Positions 25,230 to 35,166 of a stretch of DNA of 64,000 nucleotides are shown here, in pieces. The DNA comes from Saccharina japonica. Lineage: Eukaryota > Sar > Phaeophyceae > Laminariales > Laminariaceae. The stretch covers positions 442,071 to 506,070 of the forward strand of contig MEHQ01001058.1 in NCBI GenBank assembly GCA_008828725.1. The letters are read 5' to 3'. The position numbers and the translations under genes were made by a program. The first letter of the stretch is position 1. Every line of letters begins with the position of its first letter. Below the pieces are notes generated by a model, which saw only the letters and a list, made by a program, of their open reading frames with translations, was not told the origin of the DNA and did no database searches.

Positions 25230-25314
25230 ATACCACTCTGACCCGAAATATAAGCACCATTTAAATTAAATGTTAATGTACAAACGGTCCTTATATTCTG
25301 GGTCAGAGTGGTAT
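25230..25314. mobile_element. Tiny MITE, copy 1 (85 bp)
   Basis: The terminal inverted repeat ATACCACTCTGACCC is perfect over 15 bases and continues to 23 of 25 (25230-25254 against 25290-25314). The ends begin and end with TA, which suggests a TA target duplication. It shares CAAACGGTCCTTATATT with the copy at 42013-42095. Confidence 0.8.
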
Positions 25315-26219
25315 ATTATTGTCCTTGTTCCATCCGACAACCAATCAATGTGTAGCATGACGAGCTTCAACATTGATCACTCATAAGCACACACCCCGAA
25401 AGAAGACAACCACGGCAACAGAAGGAGCTCTAGGCACAAAGTCTTAACTCCTGTCAGTACCTACTTCCGTTCATAGTCGCGGCTGCCGAGTCGAGCCACG
25501 CCGCTCTGATGGACTCAGTGCGATTCATTCGGTGGCCTCTTATTTGCTATCCGTGTATACTCAGTGCCGCTCGTATATGCCGGGGTCGGCGGCGTGTGTG
25601 TGGTTGTCTACGGCAGAAAGCACTCGATGGCGGCGATCCTTCCCCCCAGCGCGTTATGGTGGTCAATCGTGCTGGCTGACAGGCTAAGCACACGGCAGGT
25701 ACTCCAGGGACACAATGATTATGTGCGTGGGACATATCTATATAATGATATCTGTGCATCAATATACATGTGGTAAGATTTGTTCTTCGTCGTTTTGGAG
25801 GCTGGTACGATGACAATCTTAAATTATCTTATATGATAAATAATGGTGAAGTCCAAAGAGTGCCGTGTGCCCCACGCGTGGTTCCAGTATTGTCGCGACG
25901 ATCACATTCATCAGATATTAATAGTCTTCATATGCTCTGTACAGCAGAAAACCGGTGGTATGAAGCCAAAAGGCTCGACCCGTTTGTTTGTGATTTGTAC
26001 CAGTCTGGACGGAAATGCACGAGCGGGTCTTACAATTCCGTCCAGAGTATGTATTAATAGTAGTATACCTGGTAAATAATATGCTAGGAGTTTACGAGGA
26101 CATGTAACACATAAAACGAAAGTACACATTCACAGCTGGTGTACATAGTATTGACGGTAGTGTACTCGTCCACACACTATGAATAGTTGGGGTGCCTACT
26201 GTAGTACAGCCTAACACCA
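25315..26219. other. Intergenic; contains a small related inverted repeat
   Basis: At 26003-26049, GTCTGGACGGAA faces TTCCGTCCAGAG, the same terminus type as the tiny MITE family. No gene was recognised. Confidence 0.45.
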
Positions 26220-26287
26220 GGGGGGGAGGGGGGGGGGGGGGACTTTTTCGTGCCGGGGGGGGGGGGGGGGGGGGTACTTTTTCGTGC
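26220..26287 (+). repeat. G tracts alternating with ACTTTTTCGTGCC
   Basis: Two G-rich runs of about 20 bases are each followed by (T)ACTTTTTCGTGCC, forming a two-unit tandem duplication. Confidence 0.85.
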
Positions 26288-27384
26288 CTGCACCACATGT
26301 TTCAATTTTGCAACGCGCCATGCACCATACGGAAATGCCACAAGTTTGTCTTTGACATGTGAGCCTACTGCTCATGATACATTACCCGCAGATAGTCGGT
26401 GTGGTACTCACAGATAAGGCACTACCCAGAACTACTCGTACTGTACAGCACAGCACCTGGAATTGTGTAAAATTGTTTTTTAAGAGCGTAATACCTGCTG
26501 CGACGACAACAACAACTACTGACTGACTACCGTAAAAATGCCCTTCCTTGCACACATATACGAATATGTACCACGGGTACATAAAAATGATATTATTCCA
26601 CGACCAACAGTTATAGTGTCAAGAGAAAAACCCTCCGATCGCTACGATGAAAACACTTTTTTACTGCCGCCATACGTCGAAGTACTTTTTAGTAAAAATA
26701 ATAATAAATGGTGAATATCATAGCAGGGCATACATGTATACTCTATGTATGCTGACTGCCTCATGCACATCCATGTATCACCACCCACCAGGTTTGAGCG
26801 AGCAAATAAGCAGGGCCTATTGCTATTAATACACCTCATAACGACAAGCAGTGCAGTAGTAGCAGCGTGCAGAGATCAGACGCTCTTCGAGCAATACACA
26901 GGAGGAGTGGTACCGGCCCTCTAATAAGAGACCGGGATAATACTGTGCCCCAGAATCTACAGTAGTATATAGCACTATTAATAAGACGCTCCTTGGTTGA
27001 AGGCGTGTTCCACACTAACTTCAGCATAACTTTAGTATAACCGCTGCCGAATTTCTTGTTTCTCCGGAAAATCTCAGGCTGAGATTCTTATGGATTTCCC
27101 CCGAAATCTCAGGTTGAGATCCTTGTGTGGGTTTCTCCGGAATTCTAAGGCAGTGGGTTTATTTTTTTTCCCCGGAGAAAGGAAAATGTTACGGCTGAGT
27201 TTTTTGAGGCACGGCTTATCATGAGAGGGGCTGGTACGAAGTGTAACATAATGTTATACGATTTCCAGAGAAGAAATCGCGACCGTTTCTATCCAAATCT
27301 ACACCATCTATCTGTATTGTATGTATATACGTACACAAGTAACCTTACATTTCAGTTACAAGAAGTCTTGACTCTCTTTTATTC
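26288..27384. other. Intergenic, no gene recognised
   Basis: It contains several CTATTAATA palindromes and a patch at 27050-27180 with repeated aatctcaggytgagat and tttctccgga motifs. A related patch lies near 41295-41335. Confidence 0.45.
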
Positions 27385-27513
27385 CGCGGGGGCACATATA
27401 TGGTAAATAGGACCAAATATTGTTGGTAAAAATAGGAAAATATATACGAGTACCTGGTAGGTTTTTGTTTGTACCGTAGGTCCTATTTACTAGCATTTAC
27501 TATGGTCCCCCGT
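27385..27513. mobile_element. Short TIR element, CGGGGG...TAAATAGGACC type, copy 1
   Basis: The left end GCGGGGGCACAT with TAAATAGGACC faces the right end GGTCCTATTTACTAGCATTT plus ACTATGGTCCCCCG. The same termini bound 39706-39851. Confidence 0.55.
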
Positions 27514-27542
27514 AGGAGTTTTTTTTTTTTGTTTTTTTTTGT

Positions 27543-27650
27543 CCATCGCATTTATTATCTTCGCCCTTCTTTTCTCTCCCCCTCTTTAGTCGTAACTCAG
27601 ATCCGGGGTCACCAAGTAGGCTCTTCTCCCCCCTCCCAACTGCGGCACGT
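27543..27650 (-). repeat. Dispersed repeat shared with 57000-57112
   Basis: The run agtcgtaactcagatccggg followed by gtcaccaagtaggctc and the flanking ttcgcccttctt match the reverse complement of 57000-57112 over about 105 bases. It appears to be the 3' part of the SINE-like element at 56770-57112. Confidence 0.75.
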
Positions 27651-29354
27651 GCCTCGCACTTTTTTTGCGAGAAAGATTCCATCACTTTCTTACCTCGTCG
27701 ACTTGCGTCGGATTCCGTCGGATTACTGTACATGAGCCTAGATTTTGGTCTACTATATAATTCCAGGTTTTTTGTCCCCACACAACGAGAGTACACTCCT
27801 AAAGTCGTCCAGGGGAGCTTTACGGCGGAAGCAGCACACGAAAAATGCACACACCAGTCACCAGGCAGTCCCAACGAATTATTAGTACGATTACATGAAG
27901 TAAAAAGAACATGCCGGCAATAAATAGTCAGCGATAATCTCCTGCGAATTATTACGTAATATTTGTACGATTGTGGCCTGTAAGGAAAAGGGTGGCCGAC
28001 GGTCATACATTTTCGGCCTTCCATGGAACCGCTCACTATTAATATCACATAACTATTTAATACAAAGCACCTGTGATATTTTGTATTTTGTACCAGGTAT
28101 GTACATGTTTGCGGGGTAGATAGCGGGAATAGTTACTAATAGTACCGGTACATGCAATATAACATGCCGCCGGTGATTAGTGCCAGGTGTGCATGATTTA
28201 CAAGTTAAAAACCAGATATTCACTACGAGCGTATTGAGACAGAGCTGGTACCGATATAATTTAGAGCTACAATTTGCAGCGAATCATACATAAGATTATG
28301 TAATAGTTGAGCAATAATCAAGGAGGCGGTGCGGATGCGGTAAAATACGGACTGGATTGATTGGTTTGGTGGGTCTAACAGACCCACCAGATATTGCTCT
28401 CGCCCAGCACCACGAAGTGAACTTCAAAATTAAAACATGTCGATAATTCATCCCTGGTGTATACGTAGGCTTCCTCTTGCTTATAGTGGCCGATCGGTTA
28501 ACTCTAGATCAAAGCATTAACGACATCGCCATTATCACAGGTATCCTACCCTGCGCATTCTTGTAGGCACAGCCTAAAAAAAGAGCCAGCACAGCAGGTG
28601 ACTTGGTTGGGGAATTCTTAACGAGAGAGACAGAAGAACTGTTCGCACCCTCGCCGAGATAGGAAGTTGATACTTCGAAGTACCAGTCAACGGCAAAATA
28701 TTGGCTCGTCGAAAACCAGCACAAGAACTTTCGAAGACCATCGCCAACCACATGGATTTCAAGGCCGCCACAAACCAGAGTTAAGGTAGGTGGGTTCAAG
28801 TTTGCTCCAATCAATCGCGTTAAAAGCTCAGTTCAGCAGCTGGAATCTCAGCATACCTATATATTATACACGCACGCCTCTTGCAAGCAAGCGTTGTGAC
28901 TATCAATGGCTCAGGAGCACAACAACATCAAAGTATGTACACATCACAGCATGTCGACTTACCGCGCCCCCACCCCGGCTATCTCACTAATTAGTCGACA
29001 GGAAAGGAGCCTATATACCATATACGATAACGGCTGTACAACGCCAACCTTGCCGCTGAACAAAAAACGTAAAAAAAATAAAGGGCCCAACCAAGGCTCT
29101 CAACTCTTGAATTCTGCCCTCTCAAACACTCCGCCGGCGAACACAGCAAGCCGCAGCACCGGTACTACTACTGCAGAAGAAGCAGAATGTACCACATGTT
29201 ATACTTCATCTATCCCTGGTATCAGGTAACACGGCAACTTCACAAACAGGAACAACAGCCCCCCAAAACCGCACCGCAACTTTGACACGCACGTTCAAGA
29301 CCACACCGCAACTTGAACTCGAGTCTGTCCAGCACAGAGGCACGCAGCACATAG

Positions 29355-29355
<1 letters not shown>
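27651..29355. other. Mostly intergenic
   Basis: A possible exon is listed separately at 28560-28800. Otherwise only CTATTAATA and TACCAGGTA palindromes were noted. Confidence 0.4.
28557..28806 (-). CDS. Possible internal exon, unrecognised
   Basis: A minus-strand frame of about 80 residues (including GLEIHVVGDGLRKFLCWFST and VDWYFEVSTSYLGEG) lies between a possible acceptor (gattggag) and a donor-like CAGG/gtagga after NAQG. The amino-acid composition is protein-like, but the family is not recognised and both splice sites are weak. Confidence 0.25.

Positions 29356-29358
<3 letters not shown>

Positions 29359-29410
<52 letters not shown>
29359..29410 (+). repeat. (CAG)n microsatellite
   Basis: About 17 CAG units with one CAA near the end. 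Confidence 0.95.
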
Positions 29411-29564
29411 CGACAGTCTTCTTTCTGTCTACCATGCCCTACCCTCTCCGCCTGCCCACCCTCTGCCCCAGCCACAGCTAAGAGCGGAACCGCACCGCAC
29501 CGCACCGCCCGCACATGTATATGCGTCACGTGTTCCAGCAAGCAAAACCATCACGGGCACACCA

Positions 29565-30515
29565 TCACGGCACTCCGCTCAAACTCCAGTCGATCACCGG
29601 AACAACATCCCTCTGCCGATTGAACAGGTCGAGACCCCCCGCCGTCTCATCGTCCCGCAGGACCCTTCCATCCAACGTCAGGGCGACGCGCTCTAACGGA
29701 AGCCCGAACCGCGGCTGCCACGCTATCTCCCGACGGAGCTCCAGCACAGTGGTCTCCTTCCTCAAGTCCGTCCTCACAAAAAACCCGGAGCGTCCCCCCC
29801 CCCCTGCCCCCTCCTCCGGCACGTACAGCTGAAACCTCCAGGAAGGGGGGATGCGCGCGCGTTTTTCCGACACGCCGTCCAGGGGCAGTACAACTTCCAG
29901 GCCCGGAGGCACGCTCTGCCACGGGTAGACGCGCTGCCACTCGTACGACGGCGCAAAGTCTTCTCGTACGGCGGTGTCAACTTCGGGGCTCGCTGTAGCC
30001 GACAGCATGGACCAGTCCACCACAGCAACGAGGTCCCTCTGGCGGTTGAACAGGTCTAACGCCCCCACTGTCTCAGCGTCCCGCAGGACTCTCCCGTCAA
30101 GCGTAAGGGTCACGCGCTCTAGCAGCAGCCCAGTCCGCGGCTGCCGCGCTATCTCCTTCCGGAGCTCCGACACCGTGCTCCCCTCCCTTAGGTCCGTCCT
30201 CACGAAGAACCCGGGATGCTCGCCCCCCTCCCCACTTCCCGGCACGTACAGCTGAAGTCTCCAGGAAACGGGGATGCGCGCGCGAGTTTCGGAAACGCCG
30301 TCCAGGGGCAGTACAACTTCGAGGCCTGGGGGTACGCTCTGCCACGGGTAGACGCGCTGCCAGTCGTACGACGGGATGAAGTCTTCTCGCGCAACGACGG
30401 CAAGCTCTGTGCTCGCTATGGGCGACATCAGGGTCGGGGTGTTGACGCCCTTCTCTGGCTCTGCCGGTGCAACGACGGCCGCTGATACCCTGAAAGGCAT
30501 CCGTCGGTTACGCAT
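29565..30515 (-). CDS. Protein of two tandem ubiquitin-like units
   Basis: A complete 316-residue ORF runs from ATG 30513-30515 to TGA 29565-29567. Two homologous units, residues 43-168 and 184-310, repeat with a period of about 142. Each begins REDF-x-PSY-x-WQRVYPWQS and continues with PPGLEVVLPLDG and ARIP-x-SW. Each ends in a ubiquitin-like half (residues 103-166 and 245-308): FFVRTDL, then ELR+EIA (helix), then LTLDGRVLRDxETxxxLDLF and a final hydrophobic strand. This follows ubiquitin's order of strand, helix, LIFAGKxLEDxxTLxDYNI and VLRL. No C-terminal Gly-Gly follows, so conjugation is not expected and an adaptor role is more likely. No signal peptide or membrane segment was seen. The fold is an inference from motifs. 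Confidence 0.7.
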   Translation of the reverse strand: MRNRRMPFRVSAAVVAPAEPEKGVNTPTLMSPIASTELAVVAREDFIPSYDWQRVYPWQSVPPGLEVVLPLDGVSETRARIPVSWRLQLYVPGSGEGGEHPGFFVRTDLREGSTVSELRKEIARQPRTGLLLERVTLTLDGRVLRDAETVGALDLFNRQRDLVAVVDWSMLSATASPEVDTAVREDFAPSYEWQRVYPWQSVPPGLEVVLPLDGVSEKRARIPPSWRFQLYVPEEGAGGGGRSGFFVRTDLRKETTVLELRREIAWQPRFGLPLERVALTLDGRVLRDDETAGGLDLFNRQRDVVPVIDWSLSGVP

Positions 30516-30544
30516 GAACGAGGGGAGGGAGGTGGGGGGAGGGG

Positions 30545-30716
30545 GAAGGGGAGGGGGGGGGGGGGGGGCGTACTCGTTTTTTTGCTCGCCTTAGTCATTT
30601 TACCATTGACCACGCACCCCTTTCGAGACGGGGGGGGGGGAGGGGGGATGGGAGGGGTTGAGGGGAGGGGCGGGGGGGGGTGTACTTCATTTTCATGCAT
30701 GGCAGTAGTCGTATGG
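30545..30716 (-). repeat. Poly(C)-tailed repeats: subfamily B copy and family A fragment
   Basis: The B copy spans about 30571-30630, with a G run at 30553-30568 on the plus strand. The A 3' fragment spans about 30681-30716, again next to a G run (30672-30680). It lies just upstream of the ubiquitin-like gene's ATG. Confidence 0.75.
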
Positions 30717-31866
30717 GGAGGGGCACAACAGTGTTACTGTAATAATAGTGTTCTGTTCCTGCCTTTTGAGCAAGTTGGGAACGAAGAGAGTTGCTTCGCC
30801 GAATGAGTTGACTATACGTCGACGGCTGATGGTTTTTTTTAAATTTAATTTTGTGTCTCCTTTATAATCATCCTAAGCTTGAACTTTTCAGTTGGCGCGC
30901 AAAAACAGTGGCAAGGAAGTCATTCATACTACTGTTTCTTCGTCATTTTTGCCGGATGGAAAATAAAAAATAAACTGTCATACGCCCAGGAGCAAAAAAA
31001 AAACAAAGCGAACACCCATCTCGTTTACGAGTACAACTGCAATAGTTACTACATGGCTTCGGGACCGTTGCAGCAGTTATAGTTACTGGTGTACGTAGTT
31101 GTCGACAGTTAAAGCTGACAGCTGGCGCAAACGATACAAGACCTTATGTATGTACAGCAGTTTTCGATCGGCATATCAAGAAAGGCGTGAACCGTAAACC
31201 AATCAAAACAAGCGCAGCAAGCAGCGTTTCTGGCTTCCAATCTTCAGCGTTAACAAAACTTCCACACGTGTCCGCCATACTTTTGTATCGCGTCTCCACG
31301 TGTCTGGTCGAGCCAACGCAATATGCAGACCAGAACATCAAAATAAAACTGCTGTAATCTCCACGTGTCCGGAGCATGTCAAAATATAACTGCTGTCGTA
31401 CTCGGAGTCTCCACGTGTCTGGTCAAGCCAACGCAAAATACTATTAATAGAATACCACTGCCGTATATGAGCCGCCTTTACCGTGATTCTGAATTATTAT
31501 CAAGGATAAATTATACCAGTAGAAATCAGGGAAGTGGTTTTGGCCCGCGTGTGGTTCCAGTGTTATGAGAAGGAATATTTCGAAAAACGCCGAAAACACT
31601 ACTTTAGACACTAACCCTAACCCTTACCCTAACCCTGACCCCGCCCCGACCCTTACGAGCTTTTTCTCGAAAAACCAGGCGTTTTTTTTTGGGGGGGAAA
31701 TTGGTCGACTACACTAAAAGGCTTATAATAAAATATTCCCCGATTTCTATACTTTATCCTAGATAATAGTTATATGTGATGCGGCAAAGGCTCGTACTGA
31801 CGTGTATACCAATAATCCTGAAAATGACCAAATACCTATTCATACGAGCGTAGGTAGGTAAAATAT
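30717..31866. other. Intergenic with direct repeats and a telomere-like patch
   Basis: The block tctccacgtgtctggtc plus agccaacgca occurs at 31293-31320 and 31408-31436, with shorter relatives at 31262 and 31360. The stretch 31609-31652 carries CCCTAA-like units (ctaaccctaacccttaccct). Confidence 0.6.
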
Positions 31867-32497
31867 GGGCAGCGGCCAAAAACAGGTATACCTGGTCCGT
31901 TTGCGGCCAAAAACAGGTACATACTTGAAAGCAAGTAAAAAACGCACTCCACGTGCCCTGCCATTGGTCCAAAACTCGTTGTATCTGTTTTTGCCTCTTT
32001 AAAACCAAGGTATACCTGATTTTGTCTACTCTGCTTGACTTTCACATTTTTTTTTGTCGTTTTTAAGCCAATCAGAGGCCCTTCATAGTTCCACCCTATG
32101 CCCCCTATACAAATGCCGACGTACGCGGAGACCCCCCCTCCCTTCGCACCTCGCACCACACGCCACTGGAGCGACACACATATCTGCCTGCACAACTCCG
32201 CCGTAATAATACGAGATAGAAGGCTCCCCTTCGGGATTGTGGTTGACTTGGAATACCAGGGGTGTCGCGAGCTGAGAAGGGAGAATACAGCAGCAGGCGT
32301 TCGTTCCTCGTACTATTATATGAATAGCAGCTACTCGTATACGTAGCCACCGGGCGAGCACGAAGAACATGAAAAAACTCTATTTTGCGTTGCAAGGAAC
32401 GGCAGGTTCGTGGGGTGCGTCTTCAACCTGATTTTAGTAGTATGTACCTGTTTTTGGCCCCTAACGGACCAGGTGAACCTGTTTTTGACCGCTGCCC
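31867..32497. mobile_element. Non-autonomous Mutator-like element with 9-bp target duplication
   Basis: The ends GGGCAGCGGCCAAAAACAGG (31867-) and the reverse complement of the right end, GGGCAGCGGTCAAAAACAGG, form a TIR that continues with indels and mismatches for about 57 bases. Exact 9-base direct repeats GTAAAATAT flank it at 31858-31866 and 32498-32506. A 9-bp duplication is the Mutator superfamily hallmark. No transposase frame lies inside (631 bp). Confidence 0.85.
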
Positions 32498-32508
32498 GTA
32501 AAATATCG

Positions 32509-32583
32509 TTCTGGACGGAAATATAAGGAGCGTGTACACATGAATCTGAAGGCCCGACGGTCGTTACATTTCCGCCCAGAGTT
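32509..32583. mobile_element. Tiny MITE, related copy
   Basis: TTCTGGACGGAAATATAA faces TTACATTTCCGCCCAGAG. It shares a cgacggtcgttacattt-type internal end with 27990-28020 and 61600-61625. It starts three bases after the Mutator-like target duplication. Confidence 0.5.
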
Positions 32584-32599
32584 GTACGTATCATATGAT

Positions 32600-32840
32600 A
32601 TGTATCGAAAGCCAAGCTTAAGCTACTACGCACAAGCGCCACGAACCTATGCGACCCCACTTGCAAGCCATTGATGGGAAGCTCTCCCTGTTCCCCCTCG
32701 AAGCAAAAGGGGCCTGACCTCGAAGTCGACGCCGTCTGTTCTTTGCCGTCGGTACCGTTGGTGCTGGTGGTGCCGGTGGTGCCGTCGGTAGTGCTGTCTA
32801 CCCAGACACACACCTGCAACATCGCAATGGGGGCGATAGA
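32600..32840 (-). CDS. Possible exon of an extracellular-domain-like protein, copy 2
   Basis: On the minus strand an acceptor (gcgatgttgcag) is followed by VCVWVDSTTDG, a Thr/Ser/Gly-rich linker, FCFEGEQGELPINGLQVGSH and RFVAL. A donor-like gtgcgt then follows. The pattern of beta strands ending in GLQVGSHRF resembles fibronectin-like or glycosyl-hydrolase-associated beta-sandwich modules. The exon at 33640-33806 ends in the same way. The function is unknown. Confidence 0.4.
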
Positions 32841-34044
32841 AACATTGACATTGTGAGCGTTGGAACGCGTGGGTAACAGCAAATGTGCAAATGTATATAT
32901 ACTTCGAAGGACATACGTAGAAAAGTATAAACAGGTAGTAGCTAATAAACAGAGCTGTGTGCGAACGATGGAGCTACCAACACGACGCGTGTGTTTGATT
33001 ATGATCCAGGTATATATGTAGAGGCTGGCTCTACGAGAGACCTACTTGCTGTGCTGCACGCTGCACGGCGCGGGCTGTATCATCCGTTTGCGTACCGTAC
33101 GTACAGCACCGTACGTGGAGATGTTCCGTGCGTACGTACGTACTACAACTACAAAAGTATACAGCAAGCAGTAGCATGAAATATCACCTACTGCTGAAGG
33201 TATGTAGAGAGGCGTGCCGTGTGCCGTGCACCCTGAAGTATCTCGTACAGCAGTACGTACTCGTACAACAAAACAGTCATACTTCTAGCCCGAAGCACGC
33301 CCTGCAATGACCACAGCACGTTTGCTTGTGTGGCTCTATGATATCACGTAAACTTTACGCACAAAACATAACTACTGTGGTGCTATTGATAGTATGCCAC
33401 AAGGTATTCGCTGGCGCTGCCTGCTCATACGTAGGCGAGTAGCGAGTAGGCAGGTACACAGCAGTACACAGTGTACACAGCAGCAGTAGTGTCCCAACCC
33501 AATGAATACCTACTGCTCCGTATATACGTACGTACAGCAGCATGCTCAGTACAGCCCTCTCGAAGCTTTTTTACGTCGTAACTCTCTCACCAAGGCCCCA
33601 TACGAGTACGAGTACGACGTACACTTTACTTACGTCAAACGTATACCGACGACCCACCTGCATTCCATTGAAGGGCTCTTGCGGTTTCCGCACGACCTCG
33701 TACGAGCTCGTCGCCGACGCCTTTGCATCAGGAGATCTGACAGCCAAGACCGATCCCTGCATCGGAGGCTTGAGTCGAACGGCGTACCGCGTGCCTGCGG
33801 CAGCAGCGTGGGAAGCCATCGTTCGTCGGCAGACAAGTAGCAGCATCGTAGACATAAGAAAGAAGGGAAGGCGGCAGAACGGTACTCTCGTCATCCCCCG
33901 TGTTGCGCTGCTTGCTGGCTGTGCGAGTTGTGATTCACACCATTATGACTTCTGCACAGCTACACACTGCTACGCACACCTGCTTACGGTTACCTGTTGT
34001 TGCGGTACACGCGGCGTACACGCGTTAGGCGGTTGTGGGCCTCT
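32841..34044. other. Otherwise non-coding; ACGT microsatellites
   Basis: Apart from the exon candidate above, it holds TACG runs (near 33130-33145 and 33524-33536), CAG runs and no recognised gene. Confidence 0.4.
33640..33806 (-). CDS. Possible exon of an extracellular-domain-like protein, copy 1
   Basis: An acceptor (gctgctgccgcag) is followed by GTRYAVRLKPPMQGSVLAVR, a Ser/Ala linker, SYEVVRKPQEPFNGMQVGRR and YTFD. The next bases are an ideal donor, gtaagt. The exon end coincides with the NGMQVGRRYTF motif just as in the exon at 32600-32840, which suggests duplicated exons of one gene. No family is named. Confidence 0.45.
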
Positions 34045-34052
34045 CTCCGAAG

Positions 34053-35158
34053 TAGGCCCAATCTTCTAAGACGTGTCTTAAAATTTGTCTTAATCCGTTT
34101 TTCAGAGAGAGGCCCGTCTTACTCCCTATATTGCGTCTTAGCACGTCTTCGATTCGTCTTAAAACTTTATAAGGCGCCGCTTAGGGAGTCTTAGGTAGTT
34201 CTCACGACTTGAGCGAGCTGTAGGAACATAACGGGAACGATCAGCAGGTAAAGCAATGACTCCAAGCTGCTTTTCGAACCTTTGTTTTTAGTGTTTCCCC
34301 GATTTTTTCCCTGTGCTCCAAGTGTGCTCCGTTTTTTTTCTCGCGGGATGGGATGATGGGATTTTGTTTGTTTTTTATTTGAAATTCGCGATCGCCCCAC
34401 ACGCATTATACAGCACACAGCGCACCTCCACCTCGACAAAAACCTCCAAGCCCTACACACAGCACACATTGTAACATGTTATTGATTGCACCTTCCCAGC
34501 ACACCTACGACTACAACAACACCAGCAAAGCACCGCTTCCACTCTTTCGCAATAATGGCTTCGGCACTGCTGGCGGCGTCGGCCCCGGCTCCTTCCTTCC
34601 CGCCCGCCCCGGTCAATGTTCCGCTGTGTTATGTGCATTGATTGACGGCGGCAGCTGCATGCAGTAATAGTAGCATTCAACCTGCTCCTACTATGTAATA
34701 AGCAGATATATGTAGTAGCAGGATGATAGAGTACTCAAGGGTTATCGTTGTTGTTGTATTCTACACCATTACCTACACATTCATGTATATACGAAGTGAT
34801 GGTACGTATGAAGAGAGTATATATGTACGAGTCGTCTTATGCCTATTTTTGTGTCTTAGCACGTCTTAGATTCGTCTTGGCATGTCTTAGGCTCGTCTAA
34901 GCACGTCTTAGATTCGTCTTAGCACGTCTTACACTCGTCTTAGCACGTCTTAATTCCGATTAAGACGCGCCAAGACGAATGCAAGACGTGCTAAGACGAA
35001 TGCAAGACGTGCTAAGACGTAAAAGACTGAATAAGACGACTAATATTCGCACGTCTTAATCCAATTTTTTTCGACCTGCGGTCGGCTTATTCCTCGCTAC
35101 GCTCGAAAACTAAGTCCGACTTACGGCTCGCTTCGCTCGTCTTAGAAGATTGGGCCTA
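34053..35158. mobile_element. hAT-like fold-back element with 8-bp target duplication
   Basis: The perfect 21-bp terminal inverted repeats begin TAGGCCCAATCTTCTAAG (34053-34073 and 35138-35158). Exact 8-base direct repeats CTCCGAAG flank them at 34045-34052 and 35159-35166. An 8-bp duplication with TAGG/CAGG-type ends is typical of hAT transposons. Inside, many copies of GTCTTAGCAC or CGTCTTA form sub-terminal arrays. At 34831-34965 they run in one direction, and from about 34968 to 35040 in the other, making a large palindrome. No transposase frame was seen, so the element is non-autonomous. Confidence 0.9.
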
Positions 35159-35166
35159 CTCCGAAG

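Noticed and set aside
31609..31652. Chromosome end
   Set aside because: CCCTAA-like units are few and degenerate and the sequence continues on both sides, so it is interstitial.
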